This document shows, piece after piece, positions 51,858-60,525 of a stretch of 64,000 nucleotides of DNA. The first letter of the stretch is position 1; every line of letters starts with the position of its first letter. The translations under genes and the position numbers were made by a program. Origin of the DNA: Streptosporangium canum (GTDB lineage: Bacteria > Actinomycetota > Actinomycetes > Streptosporangiales > Streptosporangiaceae). The stretch is taken from positions 318,877 through 382,876 of the forward strand of contig NZ_FOQY01000001.1 in the NCBI RefSeq assembly GCF_900113865.1, written 5' to 3'. A model generated the notes under the pieces. That model saw nothing but the letters and a program-made list of their open reading frames with translations. It made no database searches and was not told the DNA's origin.

Positions 51858-52427
51858 ATGGCGTCGCGCCGGTTCACGGTCGCGGGCCGCCGTGCCCGCG
51901 CACGGCAGGAGGAGACGCTCGTGCTGGCCCGGGTGGCCGACGGCGACGCGGGCGCGCTGACCGAGCTGTACGAGCGCTACTGCGGACCGCTGTCCGCCTT
52001 CCTCTACCGGCTCGCCGGGGATCGGGGCACAGCCGAGGAGATCCTCCAGGACACGCTGCTGGCCGTGTGGCGTTCGGCGGGCACCTACCAGAGACGCTCC
52101 GCCGTCAGCACCTGGCTGTTCGGGGTGGCGCGCAGGCAGGCGCACAACCGGCTGCGCGGCGTCCCGCCCCCGCTCGCGGCCGAACCGCCCGACGGGGCCG
52201 ACCCGCTGCCCGGCCCGGAGGAGCTGGCCGTGGGCGGTGAGCGGGTGCAGGCGGCGCTGGCCCGGCTGCCGCTGGCGCAACGCGAGGTCGTCGTGCTCTC
52301 CTTCCTCAACGACCTGAGCCACCAGGAGATCTCCGAGGTGCTGGGGATCCCGGTCGGCACGGTGAAAAGCCGCCTGCATCACGCCCGAGCGACCCTGAGG
52401 GAGTGCATCGTTGAACGATTGGCCTGA
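51858..52427 (+). CDS. ECF-type RNA polymerase sigma factor
   Basis: A 189-aa sigma factor. Region 2 is LTELYERYCGPLSAFLYRLAGDRGTAEEILQDTLLAVWRSA with the promoter-melting helix QRRSAVSTWLFGVARRQAHN. Region 4 is LPLAQREVVVLSFLNDLSHQEISEVLGIPVGTVKSRLHHARATL. I chose the ATG at 51858, which has GGGGGAG 8 nt before it; the ATG at 51837 has none. The next gene starts inside its 3' end (17-bp overlap). No zinc-finger anti-sigma gene follows; instead there are three membrane proteins and an ABC ATPase, which this factor probably controls. Confidence 0.9.
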   Translation: MASRRFTVAGRRARARQEETLVLARVADGDAGALTELYERYCGPLSAFLYRLAGDRGTAEEILQDTLLAVWRSAGTYQRRSAVSTWLFGVARRQAHNRLRGVPPPLAAEPPDGADPLPGPEELAVGGERVQAALARLPLAQREVVVLSFLNDLSHQEISEVLGIPVGTVKSRLHHARATLRECIVERLA

Positions 52428-53172
52428 ACTGTCCGGGATCCGCGACGACATTCCGCCTCCCCCCGGGCCGGAGGTCGTGCGCGCCGTTCTGATGAGGTCC
52501 GCGCTCGACGCCGCGGAGGCCCCGGCCCCGGCCGCGCCGAGGCCGTACCGGGCGTGGGCGCTGCTGGCGATGGAGGCCCGCATCCTGCATCCGGCGCTCT
52601 GGCTGGTCTCCGCGCTGGTCATGGCGGCCTGCGTGGGCTTCGTCCTGGCCAAGGAGGACACCGCCCAGCTCGTGCTCGCCCTGGCCGTCCCGCTGATCGC
52701 CGCGGCCGGTGTCGCCGGATCCCAGGGTCCGGAGCAGGACGCCGCCTTCGAGATGGTCGCCGTCACGCCGACGTCGCCGCGCGTCGTCATGCTGGCCCGG
52801 ATGACGCTGGTGCTCGGCTACGACCTGGCGCTGGCGCTGTTCGCCTCGGTGGTGCTGTCCCCGCTGGGCTCGATGGACACGGGTCTGACATCCCTGATCA
52901 CGGCGTGGCTGGGCCCCATGGCGGCGCTCTCGGCGCTCACCCTGCTGCTGTCGGTGTGCTGGAGCCCGACCGGCGCGATGGGCTGCGCGCTGACGGTGTG
53001 GGGGCTGTACGCGCTGACCGCCACCGACATACCCGTCCCGGACGGCCTGCGGCACCTCTGGACGACCAGCCCGGCCACGGTCGGCCTCGCTCTGGCCCTC
53101 ACGCTCGCCGCCGTGATCGCGACGGGCACGGGTGAACCGATCCGGCGTGCCCGCGCAACCCACCGGTCATGA
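52411..53172 (+). CDS. Six-helix membrane protein coupled to the sigma factor
   Basis: A 253-aa protein. About 45 cytosolic residues (NDWPELSGIRDDIPPPPGPEVVRAVL) precede six membrane helices (from LHPALWLVSALVMAACVGFVLA on). The TTG start lies inside the sigma-factor gene, so the two are made in step. The short cytosolic head sits where an anti-sigma domain would be, which suggests it may both bind the sigma factor and serve as a membrane subunit of the transporter. No cofactor or zinc motif is visible. It overlaps the next gene by four bases. Confidence 0.6.
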   Translation: MNDWPELSGIRDDIPPPPGPEVVRAVLMRSALDAAEAPAPAAPRPYRAWALLAMEARILHPALWLVSALVMAACVGFVLAKEDTAQLVLALAVPLIAAAGVAGSQGPEQDAAFEMVAVTPTSPRVVMLARMTLVLGYDLALALFASVVLSPLGSMDTGLTSLITAWLGPMAALSALTLLLSVCWSPTGAMGCALTVWGLYALTATDIPVPDGLRHLWTTSPATVGLALALTLAAVIATGTGEPIRRARATHRS

Positions 53173-53870
53173 GACCCCTCGACCTCTGGTCGCACGAGAT
53201 ACGCAGGGCCGGTCCCGCGGCCCTGCTGGCACCCCCGGTCCTCGTCGTGCTCATCGCGCTGCTCGCCGCGTTCGGCACGCGGCTCGGCTCCCGGGAGGGG
53301 AACACCGCCTGGTTCCTCATGATCGCCTTGGAGGCGGGGATCCCGCTCGTGTCCGGTATCGCGGCCGCCTCACTGATCGGCCGGGACCGCGCGGTGGAAG
53401 TCCAGCTCACCCTGCCCACGGGATATCGTTCGACCCTGCTGCGCCGCCTGGCCGTGACGGCCGGCTGGTCGTGCCTGTGCGCCCTGGCCGCCTCGGCGCT
53501 GCTCATCGTCACCGGCTGGTGGGACCTGCCGCCCGGCGCGCCGCACGGTCCGGCCGGCCAGCTCGCCTGGCTGTCGCCCGCGTTGTGGCTGACCGCCCTG
53601 GGACTGCTCGCCGCGGCCGCGTTCCGCGGCACCACGGCCGCCGCCACCGTCGTCGCGTCCGTCTGGGTGTTCGAGCAGGTGTTCTCCTCCGTCTTCCGGG
53701 AGAGCCCGGTGTTCCGGCTGCTGCATCTGTTCGCCACCACGCGTGGGACGGCGCCCGGCGAGTGGCTGCCCAACCGGCTGACCTTGCTGTCGACCGCGCT
53801 GCTGCTCGCCGCAGCGGCCTGGCTCCTGCTCGGCGACGCCGAGCGGACCCTGGAAGGTGAGGCCAAGTGA
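53169..53870 (+). CDS. Membrane protein, probable ABC transporter subunit
   Basis: A 233-aa protein with six hydrophobic helices in the pattern of ABC-2 permeases: DLWSHEIRRAGPAALLAPPVLVVLIALLAA, then VEVQLTLPTGYRSTLLRRLAV, a cytosolic loop like the coupling helix. Substrate unknown. It overlaps both neighbours by four bases (ATGA and the next GTGA). Confidence 0.65.
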   Translation: MRPLDLWSHEIRRAGPAALLAPPVLVVLIALLAAFGTRLGSREGNTAWFLMIALEAGIPLVSGIAAASLIGRDRAVEVQLTLPTGYRSTLLRRLAVTAGWSCLCALAASALLIVTGWWDLPPGAPHGPAGQLAWLSPALWLTALGLLAAAAFRGTTAAATVVASVWVFEQVFSSVFRESPVFRLLHLFATTRGTAPGEWLPNRLTLLSTALLLAAAAWLLLGDAERTLEGEAK

Positions 53871-54700
53871 TCGCGACCTTCCGCTACGAGTTCCGCATGC
53901 AGATCCGCCGGCCCGTCCTGTGGATCGTCTACGGCCTGACCTTCGCGGTAACCGTCGCCGGCTTCGGCCATACGTACCTGGACCTGAACCTGGGCGGCGA
54001 CGAGGGGCGGGAACCGAGGCCGGCCATGATCGTGTCGGCCATCCTGCTCACGTCTCTGCTGCCCATCGTCTACGGGTGCCTGCTCGCCGACCGGCTCGTC
54101 CGGGACCGGCGGCTCGGCATGACCGACGTCCTGGACACGACCCCGGCCGGTCGCACCGGCCGACTGGCCGGCAAATACCTCGGCGTGTGCGCGGCCACCG
54201 CTGTGCCGCTCGTGCTCGCCTATCTCGGCCGGGCGGCGGCCTACGCGGTCACCGAGGGAGAGCCCGCGGCGCTGGGCTGGGCGGCGGTGATCCTCGTGAC
54301 GACCGTCGTGCCCGCCCTGCTCTTCGTGGGGGCGCTCGCCCTGGCCGGTCCGCTGCTGATGCCGCCGCTGCTGTTCCGCGTGCTGTTCGTCGTCTACTGG
54401 TTCTGGGGGAACATCATCCCCGCCACCATGATGCCGACCCTGTCCCACAGCATCCTGTCGGCCAACAGCCAGTACGTGGCCTACGGCCTCCTCGGCTTCG
54501 GCCACTACCGGGAGCTTCCCCCCAACGTCATCCTGCCGCCCGGAGGCATCGTCTACGGCCCGTGGCCCGGCGCCGCGCTGAACTTCCTGCGGCCCGAGGC
54601 GAGCCCGGCCGTCGCCCTGCTGTGGATCGGCGTGATGATCGCGCTCGCGGCCGCCGTCCTCCTCCTCGCCCGTCTCCACACCGCCCGGACGGAGTCCTGA
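53867..54700 (+). CDS. ABC-2 type permease
   Basis: A 277-aa polytopic protein. It starts with IATFRYEFRMQIRRPVLWIVYGLTF, the amphipathic interface helix and first membrane helix of ABC-2 permeases. RLVRDRRLGMTDVLDTTPAGRTGRLAGKY is the typical cytosolic coupling segment of export systems of this group. GTG start overlapping the upstream stop. Together with the next gene it should form an exporter; the cargo is not deducible. Confidence 0.8.
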   Translation: MIATFRYEFRMQIRRPVLWIVYGLTFAVTVAGFGHTYLDLNLGGDEGREPRPAMIVSAILLTSLLPIVYGCLLADRLVRDRRLGMTDVLDTTPAGRTGRLAGKYLGVCAATAVPLVLAYLGRAAAYAVTEGEPAALGWAAVILVTTVVPALLFVGALALAGPLLMPPLLFRVLFVVYWFWGNIIPATMMPTLSHSILSANSQYVAYGLLGFGHYRELPPNVILPPGGIVYGPWPGAALNFLRPEASPAVALLWIGVMIALAAAVLLLARLHTARTES

Positions 54701-54701
54701 C

Positions 54702-55568
54702 ATGCGCATCGAGATCTCCCGCCTGACCAAGACCTACAAGGGCGGCGTCCGCGCCCTCGACGGGCTCGACCTCGACGTGCCGACCGGCATGTACGGCCTG
54801 CTCGGCTCCAACGGGGCGGGCAAGACCACGCTCATGCGCATCCTGGCGGGGCTGCTCAGACCCACCTCGGGGACGGTCCGCGTCGGCGGGCACGACATCA
54901 CCGCCGCCGACGGGCGGCTCGCCGTACAGCGGACGCTCGGCTACCTCCCGCAGAGCCTCGGGGTCTACCCGGATCTGACCGCCCGGCAGTTCCTGGACTA
55001 CATCGCGCTGCTCAAGGGGCTCGACTCCCGTCCTTCGCGGCGCCGCCGGATCGGCGAGCTGCTGGAGACGGTCGCGCTCACCCCGGACGCCGACCGCAGG
55101 CTCAAGGGCTTCTCCGGCGGCATGCTGCGGCGGGTCGGCATCGCGCAGGCGCTGCTCGCCGATCCCCGCCTGCTCGTCGTGGACGAGCCGACGACCGGGT
55201 TGGACCCCGAGGAGCGGATCCGGTTCCGCATCCTGCTCTCCCGGCTCGCCGGGGACCGCACGGTCCTGCTCAGCACGCACATCGTGGAGGACGTGGCGCA
55301 GACCTGCCGGTCCCTGGCGGTGCTCGACAAGGGCCGCCTGGTGTTCCGGGGAGAGGTCGGGGAGCTGGTCTCGCGGGCCGAGCGGCGGGTGTGGACGCTG
55401 ACCACCTCCGGTCCCGCGCCCTCGCAGGGCAGGATCGTGGCCGCGCTTCCGGAGGGCGCGGGGACGCGCTACCGGGTCATCACGCCCACCGCCCCCGGCC
55501 CCTCCGCCCAGCCGGCCGAGCCGACCCTCGAAGACGGCTACCTCGCGCTCATGGAGCCCGGCCGGTGA
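54702..55568 (+). CDS. ABC transporter ATP-binding protein
   Basis: A 288-aa ATPase. Walker A is GSNGAGKTTLMR near residue 37, the Q-loop is LPQSLGVYPDLTA, the signature is FSGGMLRRVGIAQALL, Walker B is LLVVDEPTTGLDP, and the switch is LLSTHIVED. The C-terminal 70 residues are the extra regulatory region common in antibiotic and lipid exporters. It starts 1 bp after the permease stop and closes the sigma-factor operon, with a hairpin behind it. Confidence 0.93.
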   Translation: MRIEISRLTKTYKGGVRALDGLDLDVPTGMYGLLGSNGAGKTTLMRILAGLLRPTSGTVRVGGHDITAADGRLAVQRTLGYLPQSLGVYPDLTARQFLDYIALLKGLDSRPSRRRRIGELLETVALTPDADRRLKGFSGGMLRRVGIAQALLADPRLLVVDEPTTGLDPEERIRFRILLSRLAGDRTVLLSTHIVEDVAQTCRSLAVLDKGRLVFRGEVGELVSRAERRVWTLTTSGPAPSQGRIVAALPEGAGTRYRVITPTAPGPSAQPAEPTLEDGYLALMEPGR

Positions 55569-55576
55569 CCCGGACG

Positions 55577-55612
55577 CCCGGTCTCCGGGCGGCACCTCCC
55601 CCGGAGACCGGG
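55577..55612. terminator. Hairpin terminator after the ABC ATPase
   Basis: The arms cccggtctccggg (55577-55589) and cccggagaccggg (55600-55612) pair perfectly over 13 bp with a 10-nt loop. It lies between the convergent ATPase and DeoR-type genes. Confidence 0.65.
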
Positions 55613-55684
55613 TGCCCGCGCGTCCTCCGGCACCGGGCGCGGACCACCAAGGCGGCCGCGCGGTGACGCCCTCGCCGGGCGGGC

Positions 55685-56455
55685 TCAGGCGCGGATGACC
55701 TTGACGCCCGCGTCGGTGAAGCGGGCCGCGGCCTCGTCGGAGAGTTCCTCTCCGGTGATCAGCGTGCCGATGGCGCCGAGCGGGCAGATGCGGGCGAAGG
55801 CGCGGCGGCCGACCTTGGAGGTGTCGGCGACCACGACGACCTGGGCGGCCCGGCTGATCAGCAGGTTGTTGACGCTGGCCTCCCCCTCGTGGTGGGCCGA
55901 GGCGCCCGTCTCGACGTCGATCCCGTCCACCCCCAGGAAGGCGATGTCGAGCGTGACCTGCTCCAGCACCCCCGACGCCAGCGGGCCGATCAGCTCGTAG
56001 GACTGCGGCCTGGCCACGCCGCCGGTCAGCACGATCTTGACGTGCTGGCGCACGGTCAGCTCGGCGGCGATGTTCAGCGCGTTGGTGACGATGGTGAAGC
56101 CGATCTCCGGGTCGGCCCGGACGGCCAGCGCCCGCGCCACCTCCGAGGTGGTCGTGCCGCCGTTCATGCCGACGATGGTCCCGGGCGTCACCAGCCCGGC
56201 CGCGGCCTCCGCGATCCGCTGCTTCTCCCCGGCGTGGCGTGCCGTCTTGTAGCGCAGCGGCAGGTCGTAGCTGACGCTCTGGGCGACGGCGCCGCCGCGC
56301 GTGCGCATGAGCATCTGCTGCTGGGCGAGCTGGTCGAAGTCACGCCGGATCGTGGCGGTGGAGACGACGAGCGCCTCGGCCGCCTGCTCCACCGACAGGC
56401 GTCCTTCCTGCGAGAGCAGTTCGAGGATCGCGTTCCAGCGCTCATATCGACTCAC
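55685..56455 (-). CDS. DeoR/AgaR-family transcriptional regulator
   Basis: A 256-aa regulator. The N-terminal winged helix (RLSVEQAAEALVVSTATIRRDFDQL) carries the STxTIRRD recognition helix of the DeoR family. The C-terminal part is the sugar-phosphate sensor fold: GMNGGTTTSEVARAL, TNALNIAAEL, DIAFLGVDGID, VADTSKVGRRAF. It probably binds a phosphorylated intermediate and represses the divergent amino-sugar genes. GTG at 56455 begins SRYERW as in homologues; a TTG at 56485 with a GAGG site would add ten residues. No ribosome site precedes the GTG, so a leaderless or TTG start remains possible. Confidence 0.9.
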   Translation of the reverse strand: MSRYERWNAILELLSQEGRLSVEQAAEALVVSTATIRRDFDQLAQQQMLMRTRGGAVAQSVSYDLPLRYKTARHAGEKQRIAEAAAGLVTPGTIVGMNGGTTTSEVARALAVRADPEIGFTIVTNALNIAAELTVRQHVKIVLTGGVARPQSYELIGPLASGVLEQVTLDIAFLGVDGIDVETGASAHHEGEASVNNLLISRAAQVVVVADTSKVGRRAFARICPLGAIGTLITGEELSDEAAARFTDAGVKVIRA

Positions 56456-56500
56456 GGTGAACAGCGTGGCACAGCAAGGGATCAAAACCTACCTCTGCAC

Positions 56501-56532
56501 AATCATGCTCATTTCTGCTATAAATCACTCAT
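56501..56532. promoter_or_regulatory. Candidate DeoR operator in divergent promoter
   Basis: AATCATGCTCAT (56501-56512) and AATCACTCAT (56523-56532) form a direct repeat in an AT-rich patch, the CTCAT parts exactly 20 bp apart (two helical turns). It lies between the DeoR-type gene and agaS. Multiple direct repeats are the usual DeoR-family operator layout. Confidence 0.5.
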
Positions 56533-56559
56533 AAACGAAGCAAAATGGGGAGGCACGTC

Positions 56560-57432
56560 GTGACCACGCACACCGAAGCCGAGATCGCGTCCCAGCCGGA
56601 CTGCTGGCGCCGCGCCGTCAGCGAGGTGTCCACCGGCGCCCTCCCCCGGCGGGGCGAGCGCGTGGCCGTCGTCGGCTGCGGTACCTCCTGGTTCATCGCC
56701 CAGGCCTACGCGGTCCTGCGCGAGCGGGCCGGGCACGGCGAGACCGACGCGTTCGCCGCGTCCGAGTTCCCCGCCGGCCGCTCCTACGACCGGGTGCTGG
56801 CGCTGACCCGGTCGGGCACCACCACCGAGGTGCTGGAGCTGCTCAGGAGCACCGGCACGGCGACCACCGCGATCACCGCCGACCCGGACACCCCGGTCAT
56901 GTCCCTCGCCGACGAGGTCGTGGTGCTCGACTTCGCCGACGAGAAGTCGGTCGTGCAGACCCGGTTCGCCACCACCCAGCTCGCCCTGCTCCGCGCCCAC
57001 CTCGGCGAGGACCTGACCGCCGCGATCGCCGACGCCGAGCGCGCGGTCGCCGACCCGCTCCCCGCCGAGCTGCTCGCCGCCGAGCAGTTCACCTTCCTGG
57101 GCCGCGGCTGGACGTACGGCCTGGCCGTGGAGGCCGGGCTGAAGATGCGCGAGGCCTGCCGGGCGTGGACCGAGTCCTATCCCGCGATGGAGTACCGGCA
57201 CGGCCCGATCAGCATCGCCGGGCCGAACCGGGTCACCTGGATGCTCGGCGAGGCCCCGGAGGGCCTGCGGGGCGAGGTCGAGGCCACCGGCGGAACCTTC
57301 CTGGAGAGCGCCCTCGACCCGATGGCCGAGCTCGTCAGGGTCCACCGGGTGGCCGTGGCCCGGGCGCACGCCCAGGGCCTCAACCCCGACGAGCCGCTCC
57401 ACCTCACCAGATCGGTGATCCTCTCCTCCTGA
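56560..57432 (+). CDS. SIS-domain sugar isomerase/deaminase (AgaS-like)
   Basis: A 290-aa protein with two SIS domains, like the isomerase half of glucosamine-6-phosphate synthase but without a glutaminase. VAVVGCGTSWFIAQAYAVL, LALTRSGTTTEVLELL, and FLGRGWTYGLAVEAGLKMREACRAWTESYPAMEYRHGP bind the sugar phosphate. With NagA, a PfkB kinase and a class II aldolase following, it should be AgaS, which deaminates and isomerises galactosamine-6-phosphate to tagatose-6-phosphate. I chose the GTG at 56560 because GGGGAGG lies 6 nt before it; the ATG at 56545 is part of that leader. Confidence 0.85.
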   Translation: MTTHTEAEIASQPDCWRRAVSEVSTGALPRRGERVAVVGCGTSWFIAQAYAVLRERAGHGETDAFAASEFPAGRSYDRVLALTRSGTTTEVLELLRSTGTATTAITADPDTPVMSLADEVVVLDFADEKSVVQTRFATTQLALLRAHLGEDLTAAIADAERAVADPLPAELLAAEQFTFLGRGWTYGLAVEAGLKMREACRAWTESYPAMEYRHGPISIAGPNRVTWMLGEAPEGLRGEVEATGGTFLESALDPMAELVRVHRVAVARAHAQGLNPDEPLHLTRSVILSS

Positions 57433-57468
57433 CGACCGGTCCTCCCGAGAACCGGAGAGGATGGTGCC

Positions 57469-58605
57469 ATGAGCATCACACTCGCCGACGCCCGCATCGT
57501 GACCCCCGAAGGTGTCCACGGAGGCTGGCTCACCATAGAAGACGGCCGTATCACCCACATCGGCCAGGGGTCCGCCCCCGGACCCGGCCACAGCCTCGCG
57601 GGCCGATACGTCGTGCCGGGATTCGTCGACATCCACAACCACGGCGGGGCGGGCGGTTCCTTCCCCACCGGCGATCCGGACCAGGCGAGCCGGATCGCCG
57701 CCCTGCACGCCCGGCACGGCACCACCACCCTCATGGCCAGCCTGGTCACCGCGACCCTCGACGACCTGGCCGGGGCGGCCTCCGCCCTGGCCGACCTGTG
57801 CGACGACGGCCTGCTGGCCGGCATCCACTTCGAGGGCCCCTACATCTCCAAAGCCCGCTGCGGCGCGCACAACCCGGCGCTGCTCCGCGAGCCCTCCCCC
57901 CGGGAGTTCGGCGACCTGCTCAGGGCCGGGCGCGGCCACGTGCGGATGCTCACCATCGCCGCCGAGCTGCCCGGCGCGCTGGACACCATCCGGGAGGCGG
58001 TCGCGACCAACGTGATCGCCGCGCTCGGGCACAGCGACGCCACCTACGAGCAGACCATCGCGGGCATCGACGCGGGCGGCAGCGTCGCGACCCACCTCTA
58101 CAACGCGATGCCGCCGCTGCACCACCGCGACCCCGGCCCGATCGCCGCCCTGCTGCAGGACGAGCGCGTCACGATCGAGCTGATCAACGACGGCGTGCAC
58201 CTGCACCCGGCGATGATGCGCCTGGCCTACGACGTCGCGGGGCCCGGCCGGACCGCGCTGATCACCGACGCCATGGCGGCGGCCGGCATGGGCGACGGCG
58301 TCTACGGGCTCGGCCCGATGAAGGTCGACGTCGTGGACGGCGTCGCCCGGCTGGCCGACGGCGGCTCCATCGCGGGCAGCACCCTGACCATGGACGTCGC
58401 GTTCCGGCGCAGCGTCCAGCAGGTCGGGCTGTCGCTGCCGGAGGCGGCCGAGGTCGCCTCGCTCACCCCCGCCCGGGTGCTCGGCCTCGCCGACCGCCTG
58501 GGCTCCGTCTCCGTCGGCAAGCAGGCCGACCTGGTGGTGCTCACCGGCGACCTGGAGGTCGCCGGTGTCATGAAGCACGGAAACTGGATCACCGAACCCC
58601 GATGA
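57469..58605 (+). CDS. nagA: N-acetylhexosamine-6-phosphate deacetylase
   Basis: A 378-aa amidohydrolase. GFVDIHNHGGAGGSFPTGD is the first metal-binding region, IHFEGPYIS supplies a Glu, ALGHSDATYEQTIAG a His, and THLYNAMPPLHHRDPG and LITDAMAAAGMGDG (catalytic Asp) follow. It removes the acetyl group of GlcNAc-6-P or GalNAc-6-P; the operon partners point to GalNAc-6-P. GGAGAGG lies 8 nt before the ATG. The stop overlaps the kinase ATG (ATGA). Confidence 0.93.
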   Translation: MSITLADARIVTPEGVHGGWLTIEDGRITHIGQGSAPGPGHSLAGRYVVPGFVDIHNHGGAGGSFPTGDPDQASRIAALHARHGTTTLMASLVTATLDDLAGAASALADLCDDGLLAGIHFEGPYISKARCGAHNPALLREPSPREFGDLLRAGRGHVRMLTIAAELPGALDTIREAVATNVIAALGHSDATYEQTIAGIDAGGSVATHLYNAMPPLHHRDPGPIAALLQDERVTIELINDGVHLHPAMMRLAYDVAGPGRTALITDAMAAAGMGDGVYGLGPMKVDVVDGVARLADGGSIAGSTLTMDVAFRRSVQQVGLSLPEAAEVASLTPARVLGLADRLGSVSVGKQADLVVLTGDLEVAGVMKHGNWITEPR

Positions 58606-59648
58606 CCTCACCTCCCGCCGTCCGCGGCCCGATCCTCACCGTCACACTGAACCTGGCCCTCGACGTCACCTATGTGGCCGACGGCGTCGACTGGGACGGC
58701 GTCAACCGGGTGCGGACCGTGCACCGGAGGGCGGGCGGCAAGGGCGTCAACGTCGCCAGGGTGCTGGCCGCCCTCGGCCGGGACGTGCTCGTCACCGGCC
58801 TGTCCGGCGGCCCGAACGGCCGCGCCGTCGAAGCCGACCTCGCGGCGGCGGGCCTGCCCGCCGCCCTCACCCCGATCGCCGCCGAGTCACGCGCCACCCT
58901 GGCCGTCTGCGACCTGGGCCCCGCCCCGTCCGGTACGGCCGCGCGGCGCACGGCGCTGTTCAACGAGCCCGGACCGGCGGTGACCGGCGAGGAGCTCGGG
59001 CGCTTCCTGCGGGACTACGAGACGCGGCTCGGGCGGGCCGGGGCGGTCGTGATCTCCGGCAGCCTCCCCCTCGGGGTGCCCGCCGCCTTCTACGCCGAGC
59101 TCGCGGCCCTGGCCCGGCGGCGGGGCGTCCCGGCGATCGTGGACGCCGACGGCGAGCCGCTCAGGCACGCCCCCGCCGGCCGTCCCTCGATCGTCAAGCC
59201 CAACGCCGAGGAGCTCGCTCGCGCCCTGGCAGCGCAGGAGGACGGCCCGCGCGCCCCCGGGGAGAACCCCGCCGGCCCGGGGACGGGCCCGATCACCGGC
59301 TCGCGAGAGCACGGCGAGACCTTCGCGGGAGCCGAGGCGCTCCGGCGGGGCGGGGCCGAGGCGGTCGTGGTCTCCCTCGGCGCCGGCGGGCTGCTGGCCG
59401 TGACCCCCGAAGGAGCCTGGCGGGCCGCCATGCCGTACCGGGTGGAGGGGAATCCGACGGGGGCCGGTGACGCGCTCGTCGCGGGGCTGGCGCTGGGCCT
59501 GGTGGAGGGCACGCCCTGGCCCGAGCGGCTGCGCCGCGCGGCGGCGCTGGGCGCGGCCGCCGTGGCCGCCCCGGTCGCCGGTGACGTCGACCGGGAGACG
59601 TTCCAGCGGATCCACCCGGAGATCGTGGTGGAACCGGCACGCCCGTAG
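58602..59648 (+). CDS. PfkB-family tagatose/fructose-phosphate kinase
   Basis: A 348-aa sugar kinase of the 1-phosphofructokinase/tagatose-6-phosphate kinase (FruK/LacC) group. TVTLNLALDVTYVADGV and HRRAGGKGVNVARVLAALG are the N-terminal substrate motifs; VISGSLPLGVP, IVKPNAEEL and GNPTGAGDALVAGLALG with the catalytic Asp follow. A Gly/Pro-rich insertion of about 25 residues near residue 215 is unusual for the family. In this operon tagatose-6-phosphate is the likely substrate. Coupled to nagA by ATGA. Confidence 0.88.
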   Translation: MTSPPAVRGPILTVTLNLALDVTYVADGVDWDGVNRVRTVHRRAGGKGVNVARVLAALGRDVLVTGLSGGPNGRAVEADLAAAGLPAALTPIAAESRATLAVCDLGPAPSGTAARRTALFNEPGPAVTGEELGRFLRDYETRLGRAGAVVISGSLPLGVPAAFYAELAALARRRGVPAIVDADGEPLRHAPAGRPSIVKPNAEELARALAAQEDGPRAPGENPAGPGTGPITGSREHGETFAGAEALRRGGAEAVVVSLGAGGLLAVTPEGAWRAAMPYRVEGNPTGAGDALVAGLALGLVEGTPWPERLRRAAALGAAAVAAPVAGDVDRETFQRIHPEIVVEPARP

Positions 59649-59700
59649 AGCGGCCGGTGCTCGGCATCGGACCGGTAATCCCATATACGAAAGGGTCATC

Positions 59701-60525
59701 ATGCCTGTTGTCGGTATCGGCGACATCATCCGCGACGCTCCGGCGGGCGTCGGCGCGTTCAACGTCATCCAGCTGGAGCACGCCGAGGCGATCGTCGCGG
59801 GGGCGGAGGCGGCGGGCGCGCCCGTCGTGCTGCAGATCAGCGAGAACTGCGTCCGCTACCACGGCGCCCTCGCCCCGATCGCCGCCGCGTCGCTCGCGGT
59901 GGCCAGGGCGGCGGCGGTGCCCGTGGCCGTGCACCTCGACCACGCCACCGACCGCGCGCTCGTCGAGGAGGCCGTGGAGCTTGGCCTGGGATCGGTGATG
60001 TTCGACGCCTCGGCCCTGCCCGACGAGGAGAACGTGGCGCTCACGGCCGAGGTGGCCGCCCTGTGCCAGGGGCGGGGCCTGTGGGTGGAGGCCGAGCTCG
60101 GCGAGGTGGGCGGCAAGGACGGCGTGCACGCGCCGGGGGCGCGGACCAGGCCGCACGAGGCGGTGGACTACGTGGCCAGGACGGGCGTGGACGCGCTGGC
60201 CGTGGCCGTGGGCAGCTCCCACGCGATGACGACCAGGGACGCCGTCCTCGACCTGGAGCTGATCGCCGCCCTGCGCGCCGCGGTCCCGGTCCCGCTGGTG
60301 CTCCACGGCTCCTCGGGCGTGCCGGACGAGACCCTGCGCGCCGCCGTACGGCACGGTATGAAGAAGATCAACATCTCCACGCATCTCAACAAGACCTTCA
60401 CCCGGGCGATCCGCGACCGCCTGACCGCCGACGAGAAGGTCGTGGACTCCCGCAAGTACGTCGGGGCGGGCCGTACGGCCGTCGCCACCGAGGTCACCCG
60501 CCTCCTGGGCGTCCTGGCCGGCTGA
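59701..60525 (+). CDS. Class II ketose-bisphosphate aldolase (GatY/KbaY-like)
   Basis: A 274-aa zinc aldolase. GAFNVIQLEHAEAIVAGAEAA starts the barrel; VAVHLDHATD has the catalytic Asp and a zinc His; VEAELGEVGGKDGVH has the Glu and Gly loop; LHGSSGVPDE and KINISTHLN complete the phosphate sites. It would split tagatose-1,6-bisphosphate (or fructose-1,6-bisphosphate) into triose phosphates, the last step of this operon. AAAGGG lies 7 nt before the ATG. Its TGA directly abuts the opposing stop of the XRE regulator. Confidence 0.92.
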   Translation: MPVVGIGDIIRDAPAGVGAFNVIQLEHAEAIVAGAEAAGAPVVLQISENCVRYHGALAPIAAASLAVARAAAVPVAVHLDHATDRALVEEAVELGLGSVMFDASALPDEENVALTAEVAALCQGRGLWVEAELGEVGGKDGVHAPGARTRPHEAVDYVARTGVDALAVAVGSSHAMTTRDAVLDLELIAALRAAVPVPLVLHGSSGVPDETLRAAVRHGMKKINISTHLNKTFTRAIRDRLTADEKVVDSRKYVGAGRTAVATEVTRLLGVLAG

